DNA of 64,000 nt, from the NCBI GenBank assembly GCA_902590705.1, contig CACIXU010000002.1, positions 144,221 to 208,220 on the forward strand, given 5' to 3'. Below, one piece after another: positions 1 through 8,733 of the stretch. Numbering within the stretch: position 1 is the stretch's first letter; every line of letters starts with the position of its first letter. The notes below the pieces were generated by a model that worked only from the letters and a program-made list of their open reading frames with translations, did not search any database and was not told the origin of the DNA. The translations under genes and the position numbers were made by a program. This DNA is from an uncultured Bacteroidota bacterium (lineage in GTDB: Bacteria > Bacteroidota > Bacteroidia > Flavobacteriales > Flavobacteriaceae).

Positions 1-47
1 AAACTTTAACTAGGCAAGCAAATATAATACAAAAGAGCGTAATTCAT

Positions 48-86
48 AAACCCTCTTAATAACATAATTTTATGAGAGGTTTTTTC
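48..86 (+). terminator. Terminator-like hairpin
   Basis: A CCTCT arm (about 52-56) can pair with AGAGG (75-79) across an AT-rich loop, and a run of T follows at 80-85. It would end transcription of a gene lying left of the window. The stem is short, so this is a moderate call. Confidence 0.4.
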
Positions 87-221
87 AAAATAATAACCAA
101 ATCCTATGAAATTGAGTTGTTTAAACCTAAAAATATTTGGAGCTTAACGGTAATTTGAACAAGACTAGAAGGTATAACTTCTGCTTTACTCTATTTATGT
201 AATAAGTTTCGTAAGAATTAG

Positions 222-229
222 TAAATTTG
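222..229 (+). promoter_or_regulatory. Candidate -7 box for the Cys-rich micro-ORF
   Basis: TAAATTTG matches the Bacteroidota -7 consensus TAnnTTTG and lies 21 bp before the ATG at 251. No convincing TTTG/TTG -33 element is seen at the usual spacing of about 20 bp, so the call rests on the -7 match alone. Confidence 0.3.
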
Positions 230-250
230 TTTAAACAAAAAAATACTAAA

Positions 251-340
251 ATGTGTAACTGTAATTGTGATCCCTGCAAAGTGGAAAGTTGTGTGAAGTG
301 CATTTGTGACCCTTGTTACTGTTCTAGCTGTGAATGCTAA
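251..340 (+). CDS. Cys-rich 29-residue metallothionein-like peptide
   Basis: This ATG-to-TAA reading frame encodes 29 residues, 11 of them cysteine (positions 2, 4, 6, 9, 14, 17, 19, 22, 24, 27, 29). The cysteines form a near-continuous chain of CxC and CxxC motifs, and a C-x-C-D-P-C unit occurs twice (residues 4-9 and 17-22). There are no histidines and one aromatic residue. Such a pattern is typical of metallothioneins, which bind Cu(I), Zn or Cd through thiolates; the size is close to short fungal copper metallothioneins rather than the roughly 55-residue bacterial SmtA family. A TAAATTTG -7 box lies 21 bp upstream. It stands alone between a terminator-like hairpin and the cytochrome gene at 457. 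Function is inferred from composition only. The alternative is a chance frame, but 38 percent cysteine at such regular spacing makes that unlikely. Confidence 0.65.
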   Translation: MCNCNCDPCKVESCVKCICDPCYCSSCEC

Positions 341-456
341 TTGGATTGATTCCATAATTCTCCCAACTTCATACTTAATTTATTCTTTATAATTGACCTG
401 AATTAGCGTATTTTTAATTCTTAGATTTTATTTTTAATACATATAGTAGAACGTTA

Positions 457-3400
457 ATGAAAAAAAGAAGTTTAATTTTTGCTGTTTTATCATCAATTCT
501 CTTATTGGGACTCTTGAAAATCCCATTAAATGGACAATTCGATAATACATTCATTTTTTTTCTTGGCAGATTTCACCCAATTATTCTTCATCTTCCAATA
601 GGTGCCTTGATAGTTTTATTTTTCATGGAATTAATCGACAGTGTAAATTCAAAACTTAATCTAGAAAGCGCTTGCAATATTTTACTTTGGTTTTCTGTAG
701 TAAGTATCATCCCGACTTTGTTACTTGGATTTTTATTAGGCTCAAGTGGAAATTACGATGATGAACTTTTAAATTCACATAAATGGTTAGGTTGGTTTAC
801 TGCTTTGATTTGTGTTTGGCTTGTAGTAATTCGCGAGAAAAAATCAAAGTCCAACCCTAATAAGGTTTCGAATTTTTACAGGGTCTTCTTATTTGTAAAT
901 GTTATACTATTATCTCTTGCTGGGCATTATGGAGGCTATCTTACCCATGGTGAGGATTATTTGACTAAGTATATGCCTGTTGCTATGAAAAAAATGATTG
1001 GTCTTGATAACGAAAATGCCGAATATATGGTTATAAATGAAGAAGTTGATGATTACTCCAGTGAAGCAGTTTACTATGAAAACACAATAAGACCAATTAT
1101 TCAAACTTATTGTTTTGAATGCCATAATGTAGATAAACAAAAAGGTGATATGCGTTTAGACACGTTACATTGGGATATGAGAAATCAGCGACACGCAGAA
1201 AGATGGCATGAGGCTTTAAATGTTATTAATTTAGGGGAGATGCCACCCAAGAAGAAAAAACAACTTGATAAAAGTGAGCGTCGTATTTTAGTTAATTGGT
1301 TGACTGAAAATTTAGAAAAAGCATCTCTAGCAAGACAAAAAGACGATAAAGGTGTAATGCGAAGACTTACAAAGAGACAATACACCAATACCCTAAACGA
1401 ATTGCTTGATGTTTCAGTAAATTTTGGAGATGTTTTACCTGACGATGGAAAATCTAGGATGGGATTTACTAATAATGGTAACACCCTTCAAACCTCATCC
1501 CTTCATCTTGATTATTATCAAAAAATTGCAAGACAGGCGCTTGATAAAGCCATAGTTTCAGGGGAAAAACCTGAAAGTAAACATTACAGAGTTAAAATTG
1601 GGAAAAACATTGGAACTGGTAATTCAGGTGCTGAATTTCGAGGATATCAAACTGCACCAATTGATAATGAAAATTTAATTGTAGATGTATTAAATACTGA
1701 GGGTACCCCAATCACAAATTTGGAAAATAACCTATCAGACCCTTTGACATTATTAAAAAATAAAATTGGAATTGGAATGAGAGGGTCTCATAGTAACAGA
1801 TACAGTGTTGTTGATGATGGAATCATTCTGAATTCTGCACTTCCGGCTAAGGAGGTGACGCCAAAGTCTTGGCAAGGTCCTTCACCTAATCTAAAACTTT
1901 TAATAAAAGAAGATTTTCCTAGAACTGGTGATTTTGCATTCCGAGTAAATGCTTCTAAGGGCTATAATTCCACGTCAATAGAAAGGCTTATCAATTTGAG
2001 AGAGAACAGTCCTAGCCTAAATAGATCCAAGGCTGTGACAATTTCTGCGAAAGAAATAATGTTCAACCTAAAGAAAGAAGGATCAGCAAAGGATTTTATT
2101 CTAAAAAATAATCGCTGGTTGATGCCAAAAGATTTTGCTAATTATGTTTGGACTGAATTTAACTATTTCATTCCCAAGTCAGGATTATACCAAATAGACT
2201 TAGTTCATCCCTATGTACCAAATGACGCAAACCCTTCTTACCGTATATCAATACTTGGTAAACATGACCATGGTATCGTTTCAAAGCGATTAGTCATTAA
2301 TGAGAAATACAAGGATAATCATGAAATTGTAACTCCTGTGACTCTGGCTTATTTATCAGAGGGAGATCACAAAGGTTACATTGGTGGAAAATTTTTTGTC
2401 GGATTTAGTAACCTTATTTTCTCACCCTTGTCTGAAGATGACCCACTTCCCAAAATTCTTCAAGAAGAAGCTAGAGATGATGATTTAAAATATGCATCTA
2501 TTAATCCAACAATTCAAGTATTTGCTGGTTCAAGAACAGATGATGGAATGGATTATAAAACTTTTCATAGACCTGTTGAGGTAACTGCCTCTCATGGTGA
2601 AAATCAAACTTTTGAGTTTACAGGAAGGCTTGAAAACCTTCCGATCCCTCAGTCTAGCAATGATGTTAGTGGAGAATTAGCTAATATTTTTACAATTGGT
2701 TTATGGAATAATCATCTCGTTAAAGAAAGTAGCCTCAAGGGACCTCCATTACTAATTAAATCAGTTGAATTTGAGGCTCCATATTTTCCAATTTGGCCCC
2801 CTAAAAGTCATAAATCAATATTTTTTGATTCCCCAAATAAATCAAATCTTGATAAATATGCTGAGGAAGTTATCTCTAGATTCATGAAGCGCGCATTTAG
2901 AAGGCCCTTAAATCAGGGTGAGCTTGAAAGGTATTTAAGTTTTTGGAAAAGTGTTAAAGATGATTTTGATAATTTTCAAGACGGCATTAAAGAAGTTCTT
3001 GTAGCAGTGCTTTGTTCTCCAAACTTCATCTATCTATTAGAAACCGAAAATGAAGAGTTAGAAGAAACCAATAATCAACATTTCTTGGCATCGCGACTTT
3101 CATATTTTCTTTGGAACTCTCCACCCGATATGACTTTATCTTCCCTTGCAAATCAAGGAAGATTATATAAAAAATTACCTTATCAAATTGATCGAATGAT
3201 TAATAGTCCCAAGATAGAGCAATTGGTAAAGACTTTTGCAGATGAATGGCTCCGATTGGATAGATATAAAAATATCGATATTGATGTTGAGAGGTATGAG
3301 GACTTTACTCGATTTGTTCAAGAGGACATGCTTAATGAAACATACAATTTTGTTCACTACGTTTTAAAAAATGATTTGAGTATAATGAATTTTATTGATT

Positions 3401-4107
3401 CAGATTTTGCGATGCTAAATCAAAACCTTGCTGAATTTTATGGTATTGATGGAGTTAAAGGCAATGAATTCAGACCTGTAAAACTATCAAAAAAACATAA
3501 AAGAGGTGGATTGCTTTCACAAGGATCTTTTCTTAGTGGTCATTCAGATGGTGTCCAGGCTCATACTATCAAAAGAGCAGTTTGGTTAAAAGAAAAAATA
3601 CTTGGTGAACATCCTCCACCACCTCCACCAAATGTTCCCGAAATTGATCCAGATACCCCTGGCTTTGAAAATTTATCTTTAAAAGAACAACTTTTTTTAC
3701 ATAGAAATAAGGTCTCCTGTATGGAATGTCATCGTAAAATAGATCCTTTCGGAGTTGTTTTTGAGAATTATGATGCTGTAGGGAGATTTCAATTATCATT
3801 TAATGAAAAATTGATTGATACAAAGTCAGAATTACCAGATGGAACTTTGGTAGAAGGAATAGATGGAATTAAGGACTATATTTTAGATTTAAAAAAGGAT
3901 AATTTCACAAAATCATTGGTAAAAAATTTATTTGCATATGCATTAGGCCGAGATGTAAATTTTGCAGATGAAAAAGAAATTAATAATATTGTAGAAGAAG
4001 TTAAGGATGATGATTATAGATTTAGAACTATAATCGAACAAATAGTTTTGAGCCCCTCTTTTTATAAAAAAGAAGAAAGTTGGTTCAATAAATTAGTTGG
4101 TGGATGA
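457..4107 (+). CDS. Planctomycete-type cytochrome c domain protein (PSCyt1/DUF1587/1595/1592/1588/1585)
   Basis: A 1216-residue membrane-anchored protein. Residues 1-165 hold several membrane segments with conserved histidines (GRFHP, HLPIG, HKWLGW, GHYGG..THGED), resembling the DUF2231-like module seen at the front of such proteins. A c-type heme motif CFECH (219-223) forms the PSCyt1 domain, followed by DUF1587 (about 305-370), a long beta-rich middle, DUF1595 (about 800-865), DUF1592 (about 875-1000), DUF1588 with a proline run and a second CxxCH, CMECH (1088-1092), and DUF1585 at the C-terminus. The family is abundant in Planctomycetes and Verrucomicrobia and its biochemical role is unsettled; a redox function at the cell envelope is inferred from the heme motifs. 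Its stop overlaps the start of the DUF1552 gene by 4 bp (ATGA), so the two are surely co-translated. Confidence 0.9.
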   Translation: MKKRSLIFAVLSSILLLGLLKIPLNGQFDNTFIFFLGRFHPIILHLPIGALIVLFFMELIDSVNSKLNLESACNILLWFSVVSIIPTLLLGFLLGSSGNYDDELLNSHKWLGWFTALICVWLVVIREKKSKSNPNKVSNFYRVFLFVNVILLSLAGHYGGYLTHGEDYLTKYMPVAMKKMIGLDNENAEYMVINEEVDDYSSEAVYYENTIRPIIQTYCFECHNVDKQKGDMRLDTLHWDMRNQRHAERWHEALNVINLGEMPPKKKKQLDKSERRILVNWLTENLEKASLARQKDDKGVMRRLTKRQYTNTLNELLDVSVNFGDVLPDDGKSRMGFTNNGNTLQTSSLHLDYYQKIARQALDKAIVSGEKPESKHYRVKIGKNIGTGNSGAEFRGYQTAPIDNENLIVDVLNTEGTPITNLENNLSDPLTLLKNKIGIGMRGSHSNRYSVVDDGIILNSALPAKEVTPKSWQGPSPNLKLLIKEDFPRTGDFAFRVNASKGYNSTSIERLINLRENSPSLNRSKAVTISAKEIMFNLKKEGSAKDFILKNNRWLMPKDFANYVWTEFNYFIPKSGLYQIDLVHPYVPNDANPSYRISILGKHDHGIVSKRLVINEKYKDNHEIVTPVTLAYLSEGDHKGYIGGKFFVGFSNLIFSPLSEDDPLPKILQEEARDDDLKYASINPTIQVFAGSRTDDGMDYKTFHRPVEVTASHGENQTFEFTGRLENLPIPQSSNDVSGELANIFTIGLWNNHLVKESSLKGPPLLIKSVEFEAPYFPIWPPKSHKSIFFDSPNKSNLDKYAEEVISRFMKRAFRRPLNQGELERYLSFWKSVKDDFDNFQDGIKEVLVAVLCSPNFIYLLETENEELEETNNQHFLASRLSYFLWNSPPDMTLSSLANQGRLYKKLPYQIDRMINSPKIEQLVKTFADEWLRLDRYKNIDIDVERYEDFTRFVQEDMLNETYNFVHYVLKNDLSIMNFIDSDFAMLNQNLAEFYGIDGVKGNEFRPVKLSKKHKRGGLLSQGSFLSGHSDGVQAHTIKRAVWLKEKILGEHPPPPPPNVPEIDPDTPGFENLSLKEQLFLHRNKVSCMECHRKIDPFGVVFENYDAVGRFQLSFNEKLIDTKSELPDGTLVEGIDGIKDYILDLKKDNFTKSLVKNLFAYALGRDVNFADEKEINNIVEEVKDDDYRFRTIIEQIVLSPSFYKKEESWFNKLVGG

Positions 4108-5450
4108 GTAAAAAACCGTGGCATATTGACCGAAGGACCTTTCTCAGGGGGCTTGGAGTAACCTGTATGTTACCATACCTTGAAGGAATGGCAATGAATA
4201 GTTTTTCAAGGTTTACAGAGCCTTTAACTCCAAAACGACTTTGTTTCTTATATTTTCCTAATGGTGTTGGACTTCCTCCTGAAGATAGCATCTATCACAA
4301 AGAGTGGAGTTGGTTTCCAAAAGTTGAGGGGAACAAATATAAATTGACTAAGTCTCTCTCACCATTGTCTCCGCATCGAAGTGATATGTCAATTTTGGGA
4401 GGCTTAAGCCATCCGTTTAGTCGTAATGTATTAGGTCATATGGCAGGTGATTCTTTTCTCACAGGTGGCGATTTACGCGGTGTGTATAAAAACAGTATTT
4501 CAGTTGATCAGGTTGCTGCCATGGAATTAAGTAAATATACCCGTTTTCCATCACTTACTCTATCTACGGATGGTGGTGTAGGTTACAAATCTAGAACATC
4601 AACGCTATCATTCAATTCCTCAGGAAAACCAATTCCCTCAGAACATCGCTTGAGGGAAATTTTTGAGCGTTATTTTTCTCCAAATGGAAATTCAACAACT
4701 AAAGAAAGAAGAAAAAGTATTGATCAGGGTAAAAAAATTGTTGATCTTGTTCTTGAGGATAGTAGAAGCTTAAAAAATCGTTTAGGATCAAATGACAAGG
4801 TCAAATTAGATGAGTATTTATCATCACTTAATGAGGTTGAAAAACAGTTGAACAGAAATGAAAAGTGGTTAGATGTACCAATGAGAGATTTCGATTCAAG
4901 CTTAATTAATCTTGATCTAGACCCAACTACTGCTCCGAAAGACTATGTTCGATCAATGTTAGATATAATTGTCCTCGGATTTCAAACTGATGCCACTAGG
5001 GTTATATCATATATGATGGCTCGCGAAGACGGTATGGGCTTTGGGGATAATTTTCCAAAAATTGCTTTGGGACTAAAAGGGCATCATACTATTTCACACG
5101 ATAAAACAACCGGACATTGGGCTGAATGGGGGCGTTTAGATAGGTGGTATGCAGAACAATTTTCCTATTTCATTGATAAAATGAAAAAAACAAGGGATAT
5201 TCACGGTTCGTTGCTCGATAATACATTAATACTTTATGGAAGTTCTCAAAGCACTAATCACAATGCTAGAAATTGTCCACTTATTTTAGCGGGTGGCTCG
5301 AACTTGGGAGTGAAACATGGTGTATTTAAAAAGTTTGACGAAAAAGACGAAAGGTTATCCAATCTTTTTGTGAGCATGCTCAATAAAATTGATATTAAAA
5401 CTGAGAGTTTCTCGGATAGTACCCGAAAACTATCAACTTCTATTTTGTAA
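4104..5450 (+). CDS. DUF1552 family secreted protein
   Basis: A 448-residue protein with a twin-arginine-like N-terminus (DRRTFLRGLG, arginines 10-11, then a hydrophobic stretch), suggesting export to the periplasm by Tat. The body matches DUF1552, a family almost always encoded directly behind PSCyt1/DUF1592 proteins, as here with a 4-bp ATGA overlap. The family shows a distant alkaline-phosphatase/sulfatase-like (DUF1501-type) layout; the C-terminal stretch containing TLILYGSSQS is typical. Enzyme activity is not established. The gene ends 10 bp before the convergent small membrane-protein gene, with no clear terminator between. Confidence 0.88.
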   Translation: MSKKPWHIDRRTFLRGLGVTCMLPYLEGMAMNSFSRFTEPLTPKRLCFLYFPNGVGLPPEDSIYHKEWSWFPKVEGNKYKLTKSLSPLSPHRSDMSILGGLSHPFSRNVLGHMAGDSFLTGGDLRGVYKNSISVDQVAAMELSKYTRFPSLTLSTDGGVGYKSRTSTLSFNSSGKPIPSEHRLREIFERYFSPNGNSTTKERRKSIDQGKKIVDLVLEDSRSLKNRLGSNDKVKLDEYLSSLNEVEKQLNRNEKWLDVPMRDFDSSLINLDLDPTTAPKDYVRSMLDIIVLGFQTDATRVISYMMAREDGMGFGDNFPKIALGLKGHHTISHDKTTGHWAEWGRLDRWYAEQFSYFIDKMKKTRDIHGSLLDNTLILYGSSQSTNHNARNCPLILAGGSNLGVKHGVFKKFDEKDERLSNLFVSMLNKIDIKTESFSDSTRKLSTSIL

Positions 5451-5460
5451 TAAATTTAAC

Positions 5461-5838
5461 TCAGTTTTTTGGTTTGAAATAAGTGAATACCGCCAAACCA
5501 AACATAACAATGTCCACTGCAAAGTCCCCAATACCCATGTTAGTCATAGGGGAAACTGACATACAATAAAAGGCCATAAATAGGGGCATGTATGCAATAA
5601 TAATAGCTAATAAAAGTTTTTTTGCATTTTCAATTCCGGTATTTCTACTAAACAGTAACATAAGACCAATCATTAGAAAGGCAGGCGAAATTGCATATTG
5701 AAACATCAAAGCTAATTGTGTAGCCTCTTCTCCAATATTAAACATCATTTCAATAGCAGGTTTAGCAAAAGCGCTATAGAGTATAGCCTGTAATACTTGA
5801 AGAGTACCAATTATAGTTAGCGTTATTTTTGTTTTCAT
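5461..5838 (-). CDS. Four-helix small membrane protein of unknown function
   Basis: A 125-residue hydrophobic protein with four predicted membrane helices (about 5-22, 42-62, 72-92, 103-121). I do not recognise the family; the topology resembles small DoxX- or DUF4345-like membrane proteins but no signature residues settle this. It starts MKTK after a short AT-rich leader and is convergent with the DUF1552 gene. It may be cotranscribed with the small genes at 5910-6259, which lie upstream in the same orientation. Confidence 0.65.
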   Translation of the reverse strand: MKTKITLTIIGTLQVLQAILYSAFAKPAIEMMFNIGEEATQLALMFQYAISPAFLMIGLMLLFSRNTGIENAKKLLLAIIIAYMPLFMAFYCMSVSPMTNMGIGDFAVDIVMFGLAVFTYFKPKN

Positions 5839-5909
5839 TTTAGGGTGGTTTTTTTAATTCCTCAGTTTGTCACCAATTTAACAGGTTTTTAATATGATAA
5901 GAATATATA

Positions 5910-6098
5910 TTAGTTAGCTCTATTTTTTGGTTTTTTATTTGGAATCCTTCCAAAATTACCAGAGCCATCATAATCAATAGTGTCTGTTTCAATTCGATTA
6001 GGTTTATCATCTTTAATTTCTTTTGAATTAAATAAAATCCCGAGAAGGAATATCATAAAGACAATTAGTCCAAATATGAAAATTCCAGATAGACTCAT
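5910..6098 (-). CDS. Single-pass membrane microprotein
   Basis: A 62-residue protein with one N-terminal membrane helix (about 4-22) followed by a charged cytoplasmic-like tail rich in Lys, Asp and Asn. The start codon overlaps the stop of the upstream 53-residue gene in a TAATG arrangement, so the pair is likely translationally coupled. The family is not recognised. Confidence 0.6.
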   Translation of the reverse strand: MSLSGIFIFGLIVFMIFLLGILFNSKEIKDDKPNRIETDTIDYDGSGNFGRIPNKKPKNRAN

Positions 6099-6259
6099 TA
6101 CTTATAAATTTGTTTAATGTATGCCCCAGCAGCTAAAATAGAAGGAACCCAAATACCAACGTATAGTCCCTCTTGTTGCTGCCCATTAAACCAAAGGTAA
6201 ACTGAGAAAAGAAAACTAATAAAAGCAGCAAGTAAAATACAATAGTCAGATTTTTTCAT
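6098..6259 (-). CDS. Two-helix membrane microprotein (53 aa)
   Basis: A 53-residue protein starting MKKSDYC with two membrane helices (about 7-24 and 31-48) and a Lys-rich C-terminus. The central pattern of SVYLWF, a short polar turn, then GLYVGIWVPSILA resembles small proteins I associate with marine bacteria, but I cannot name a family. It is short enough to be missed by a 60-residue cut-off. The TAATG overlap with the downstream 62-residue gene supports both being real. A two-subunit membrane complex is possible but speculative. Confidence 0.65.
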   Translation of the reverse strand: MKKSDYCILLAAFISFLFSVYLWFNGQQQEGLYVGIWVPSILAAGAYIKQIYK

Positions 6260-6303
6260 AATGGATTTTGATTAAAAATAAATCCTAAAAACAGTATTTA
6301 TAT

Positions 6304-7158
6304 TTATTCAACCGATTTTTTTACTCTGAAAAATTCTTCATCCGATTCAATCCAAGAAAAATCACTAGTGGCTCTTTTTGTAATTGGATTATAAAAAATT
6401 TCTAAATACTTAAGCCTTTTAATGCCTTTTACTTTCACTTGAGCAATGAATACGTGATAGTGATATTTATCAAAAGGACTTAAAAAAGTTGTGTAGGAGT
6501 CCCATATGATATTTCTTGTGTATTCTACATTGTTGTAATTACTTTTAACAAAACTTCTAATAGTCTTATTTATTTCAACTACATTAAGTGGAATAATTTC
6601 GCCCTCTTTAAGATTTTTGCTTTCAATAACATCCAAAAAACCTTGATGTTCAGATATAAAATCATCTAGAGTTGCTTTTTGTTCTGAGTTTCCAATTCCT
6701 AAATCAATTAAATCTGGTTTTTTCTTTTGATCCTCCTCCTTATCACCAGATAAATAAAATTCTTCGTCATTCTCTATCCACTCAAAATCGCCAAGTACCT
6801 CATCGTTATAGGGATCGAAATTAACTTCAACATATTTTAAACGATCAATATCATTAACTTTTACTTGGGCAATGAATGTGTGATAGTGATATCTATCAGA
6901 GGGGCTTAAAAAAGTAGTATAAGAATCCCAGATGATATTTCTTGTATATTCAACTATTTCAGGATACTTTTCCTCTACAAAAAATCTAATTTTTTTATTA
7001 ATTTCCTTTATGTTAATTGGAGTAATTTCTCCAACTTCATTTTCCTCAAATCCTGTATGCTCAATAATAAAATCTTCAATTTTGATTATATCTTGACCAG
7101 AAAGTGATTGATTAAATACAAACATTAGAGACGCAACTGCTAAAAACTTTCTTAACAT
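6304..7158 (-). CDS. Secreted protein with two tandem copies of an unknown domain
   Basis: A 284-residue protein beginning MLRKFLAVASLMFVF with a signal peptide that would be cleaved near SLSGQ (residue 22). The frame remains open further upstream, but the longer start adds a second hydrophobic stretch before the signal and is less likely. The mature part is two copies of one domain of about 110 residues (28-136 and 165-277) joined by a charged linker with EEDQKKK. Each copy carries the near-identical core YTRNIIWDSYTTFLSP followed by YHYH and FIAQVKV, and ends with a W-I-E acidic cluster. The copies are also very alike at DNA level, pointing to a fairly recent internal duplication. The family is not recognised; export to the periplasm or outside is inferred. 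Confidence 0.8.
   Translation of the reverse strand: MLRKFLAVASLMFVFNQSLSGQDIIKIEDFIIEHTGFEENEVGEITPINIKEINKKIRFFVEEKYPEIVEYTRNIIWDSYTTFLSPSDRYHYHTFIAQVKVNDIDRLKYVEVNFDPYNDEVLGDFEWIENDEEFYLSGDKEEDQKKKPDLIDLGIGNSEQKATLDDFISEHQGFLDVIESKNLKEGEIIPLNVVEINKTIRSFVKSNYNNVEYTRNIIWDSYTTFLSPFDKYHYHVFIAQVKVKGIKRLKYLEIFYNPITKRATSDFSWIESDEEFFRVKKSVE
6328..6666 (-). repeat. Second copy of the intragenic tandem duplication
   Basis: This encodes residues 165-277 of the secreted protein at 6304-7158. It matches 6751-7077 closely, including the run coding for YTRNIIWDSYTTFLSP and the YHYH block. Confidence 0.85.
6751..7077 (-). repeat. First copy of the intragenic tandem duplication
   Basis: This encodes residues 28-136 of the secreted protein at 6304-7158 and is the partner of the copy at 6328-6666. 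Differences are mostly single substitutions, so the duplication is still easy to see at DNA level. Confidence 0.85.
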
Positions 7159-7298
7159 GATAGATAATTTTTCTTTAAAGATAATAAATATCAAATTCAA
7201 TAAAATTTTGATGAAGAAAATTAAATTCCAAGTGGATTCTTGAATAATCAATCAGAAATTCATATAAAGGAAATTATATGTCGATTTAAAATCATTTC

Positions 7299-8624
7299 TT
7301 AGGTTGAGAAAAATCTAAATAAGTCATTACCATTGGCATAAATTACTAATGCCATAAGGAGAAAGAATCCAGCAATTTGAGCATATTCCATAAATTTATC
7401 ATTCGGTTTTCTACCAGATACCATCTCATAAATCAAAAACATGACGTGTCCTCCATCTAAAGCTGGGATTGGTAGTAGGTTCATAAATGCTAAAATTATG
7501 GAGATAAAAGCTGTACTTGCCCAAAAACCTTTCCAATTCCAAGTATCAGGAAAAAGACTCCCAATAGCACCGAAGCCGCCTAATTGGGAAGCTCCTTTTT
7601 TGGTAAAAACGTACTTAAATTGAGCAACATAATCATATAATGTCCAATATCCGTAGCTAAAACCCTCTACTATACTTTGGCTAAATGACAATTCAACTTG
7701 ATCTAATTTTATTACATTCCTTGGCATTACTCCCATTTTACCATTGCCGTCAAGTCTCATACTTACAGTGTCAATTGACATGTTATTTAAAATAATATAA
7801 TTGACTACTTGATTAGCATTATCATTATTGAATTTACTAAGATCCATCCAATCATCTATTGTCACTCCATTTGCTGAAATGATTTTATCTCCAATTTTGA
7901 TACCAGCTTGACTGGCAGGTTTATCTGCCAAAACACTGTCTACAATTGCGGGTGATCTAGGATATAAAATACTCAATTCACCGGATTCAAACATTCTATT
8001 TCCGATATTTTCGGGTATTGATAGTGAAACCTGTCTCCCATCAGCTCTTTCAACTTTGACTTCTTTTACACTCCTAATAAGTAACATTTTATTAATATCT
8101 AAAGCAACATCTAATTGTTTCCCATCGACTAAAAGAATTTTATCTCCTTCTTCAAAACCAACTTCTTTTGCCAATGATGAAACTCCCATTCCCATTGGAA
8201 GTGAGCTATTTGGAAGCATATTTTTTCCCCAAACAAATAAAATCATCATGTAGATCAAGAAACCTAAAATTAAATTTACAGTAACCCCCCCCAGCATTAT
8301 AATTAACCTCTGCCATGTAGGTTTACTTCTAAATTCCCATTCCTTAGGGGCCTCTTGCATTTGTTTAGTATCCATACTCTCATCAATCATCCCAGAGATT
8401 TTAACGTAGCCGCCTAATGGCAACCAACCAATTCCATAAACCGTATCGCCTACCTTCTTTTTGAATAATGCAAATTTCACATCGAAGAATAAAAAGAATT
8501 TTTCAACTCTTGTCTTAAATATCTTGGCTGGGATAAAATGTCCAAGTTCGTGTAAAATGATTAAAAAAGATAGACTTAGCAGCAATTGAATGCCTTTAAT
8601 TAAAAATGGTTCCATAGAAGTCAT
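7299..8624 (-). CDS. rseP: RseP-type site-2 intramembrane metalloprotease
   Basis: A 441-residue M50 family protease that cleaves membrane-embedded substrates such as anti-sigma factors or remnant signal peptides. The zinc motif HELGH sits at residues 25-29 inside the first membrane helix and the third ligand lies in LDGGH (389-393) near the C-terminus. PDZ domains occupy the middle (roughly 120-290); the second has the GDKIISANG core. A second possible start at Met4 (MEPFLIKG) would match relatives better. The gene is divergent from the SCO1 gene; TATTTTTG, a -7 match on the minus strand, lies at 8638-8645. Confidence 0.95.
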   Translation of the reverse strand: MTSMEPFLIKGIQLLLSLSFLIILHELGHFIPAKIFKTRVEKFFLFFDVKFALFKKKVGDTVYGIGWLPLGGYVKISGMIDESMDTKQMQEAPKEWEFRSKPTWQRLIIMLGGVTVNLILGFLIYMMILFVWGKNMLPNSSLPMGMGVSSLAKEVGFEEGDKILLVDGKQLDVALDINKMLLIRSVKEVKVERADGRQVSLSIPENIGNRMFESGELSILYPRSPAIVDSVLADKPASQAGIKIGDKIISANGVTIDDWMDLSKFNNDNANQVVNYIILNNMSIDTVSMRLDGNGKMGVMPRNVIKLDQVELSFSQSIVEGFSYGYWTLYDYVAQFKYVFTKKGASQLGGFGAIGSLFPDTWNWKGFWASTAFISIILAFMNLLPIPALDGGHVMFLIYEMVSGRKPNDKFMEYAQIAGFFLLMALVIYANGNDLFRFFST

Positions 8625-8637
8625 TAATTTTGGAGAC

Positions 8638-8645
8638 CAAAAATA
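8638..8645 (-). promoter_or_regulatory. Candidate -7 box for rseP
   Basis: On the minus strand this reads TATTTTTG, matching TAnnTTTG, and would place a start of transcription about 8-10 bp before the rseP start codon. No clear -33 element is visible. Confidence 0.25.
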
Positions 8646-8719
8646 CCAATTTTTAATAGACTTATTGAGTAAATTAAATTAAAAACTATTGTAGATATTT
8701 TTTTGATTTTTTATTCGAT

Positions 8720-8727
8720 TATCTTTG
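8720..8727 (+). promoter_or_regulatory. Candidate -7 box for the SCO1 gene
   Basis: TATCTTTG matches TAnnTTTG but ends only 6 bp before the annotated ATG at 8734, implying a leaderless or near-leaderless message, or use of the second ATG at 8740. A TTTG at 8702-8705 is spaced too closely (14 bp) to be a good -33 element. Confidence 0.25.
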
Positions 8728-8733
8728 ATGTAA

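Noticed and set aside
910..1140. Minus-strand frame opposite the cytochrome gene
   Set aside because: It is a shadow of the well-supported domains on the plus strand; other long antisense frames in the window were left out for the same reason.
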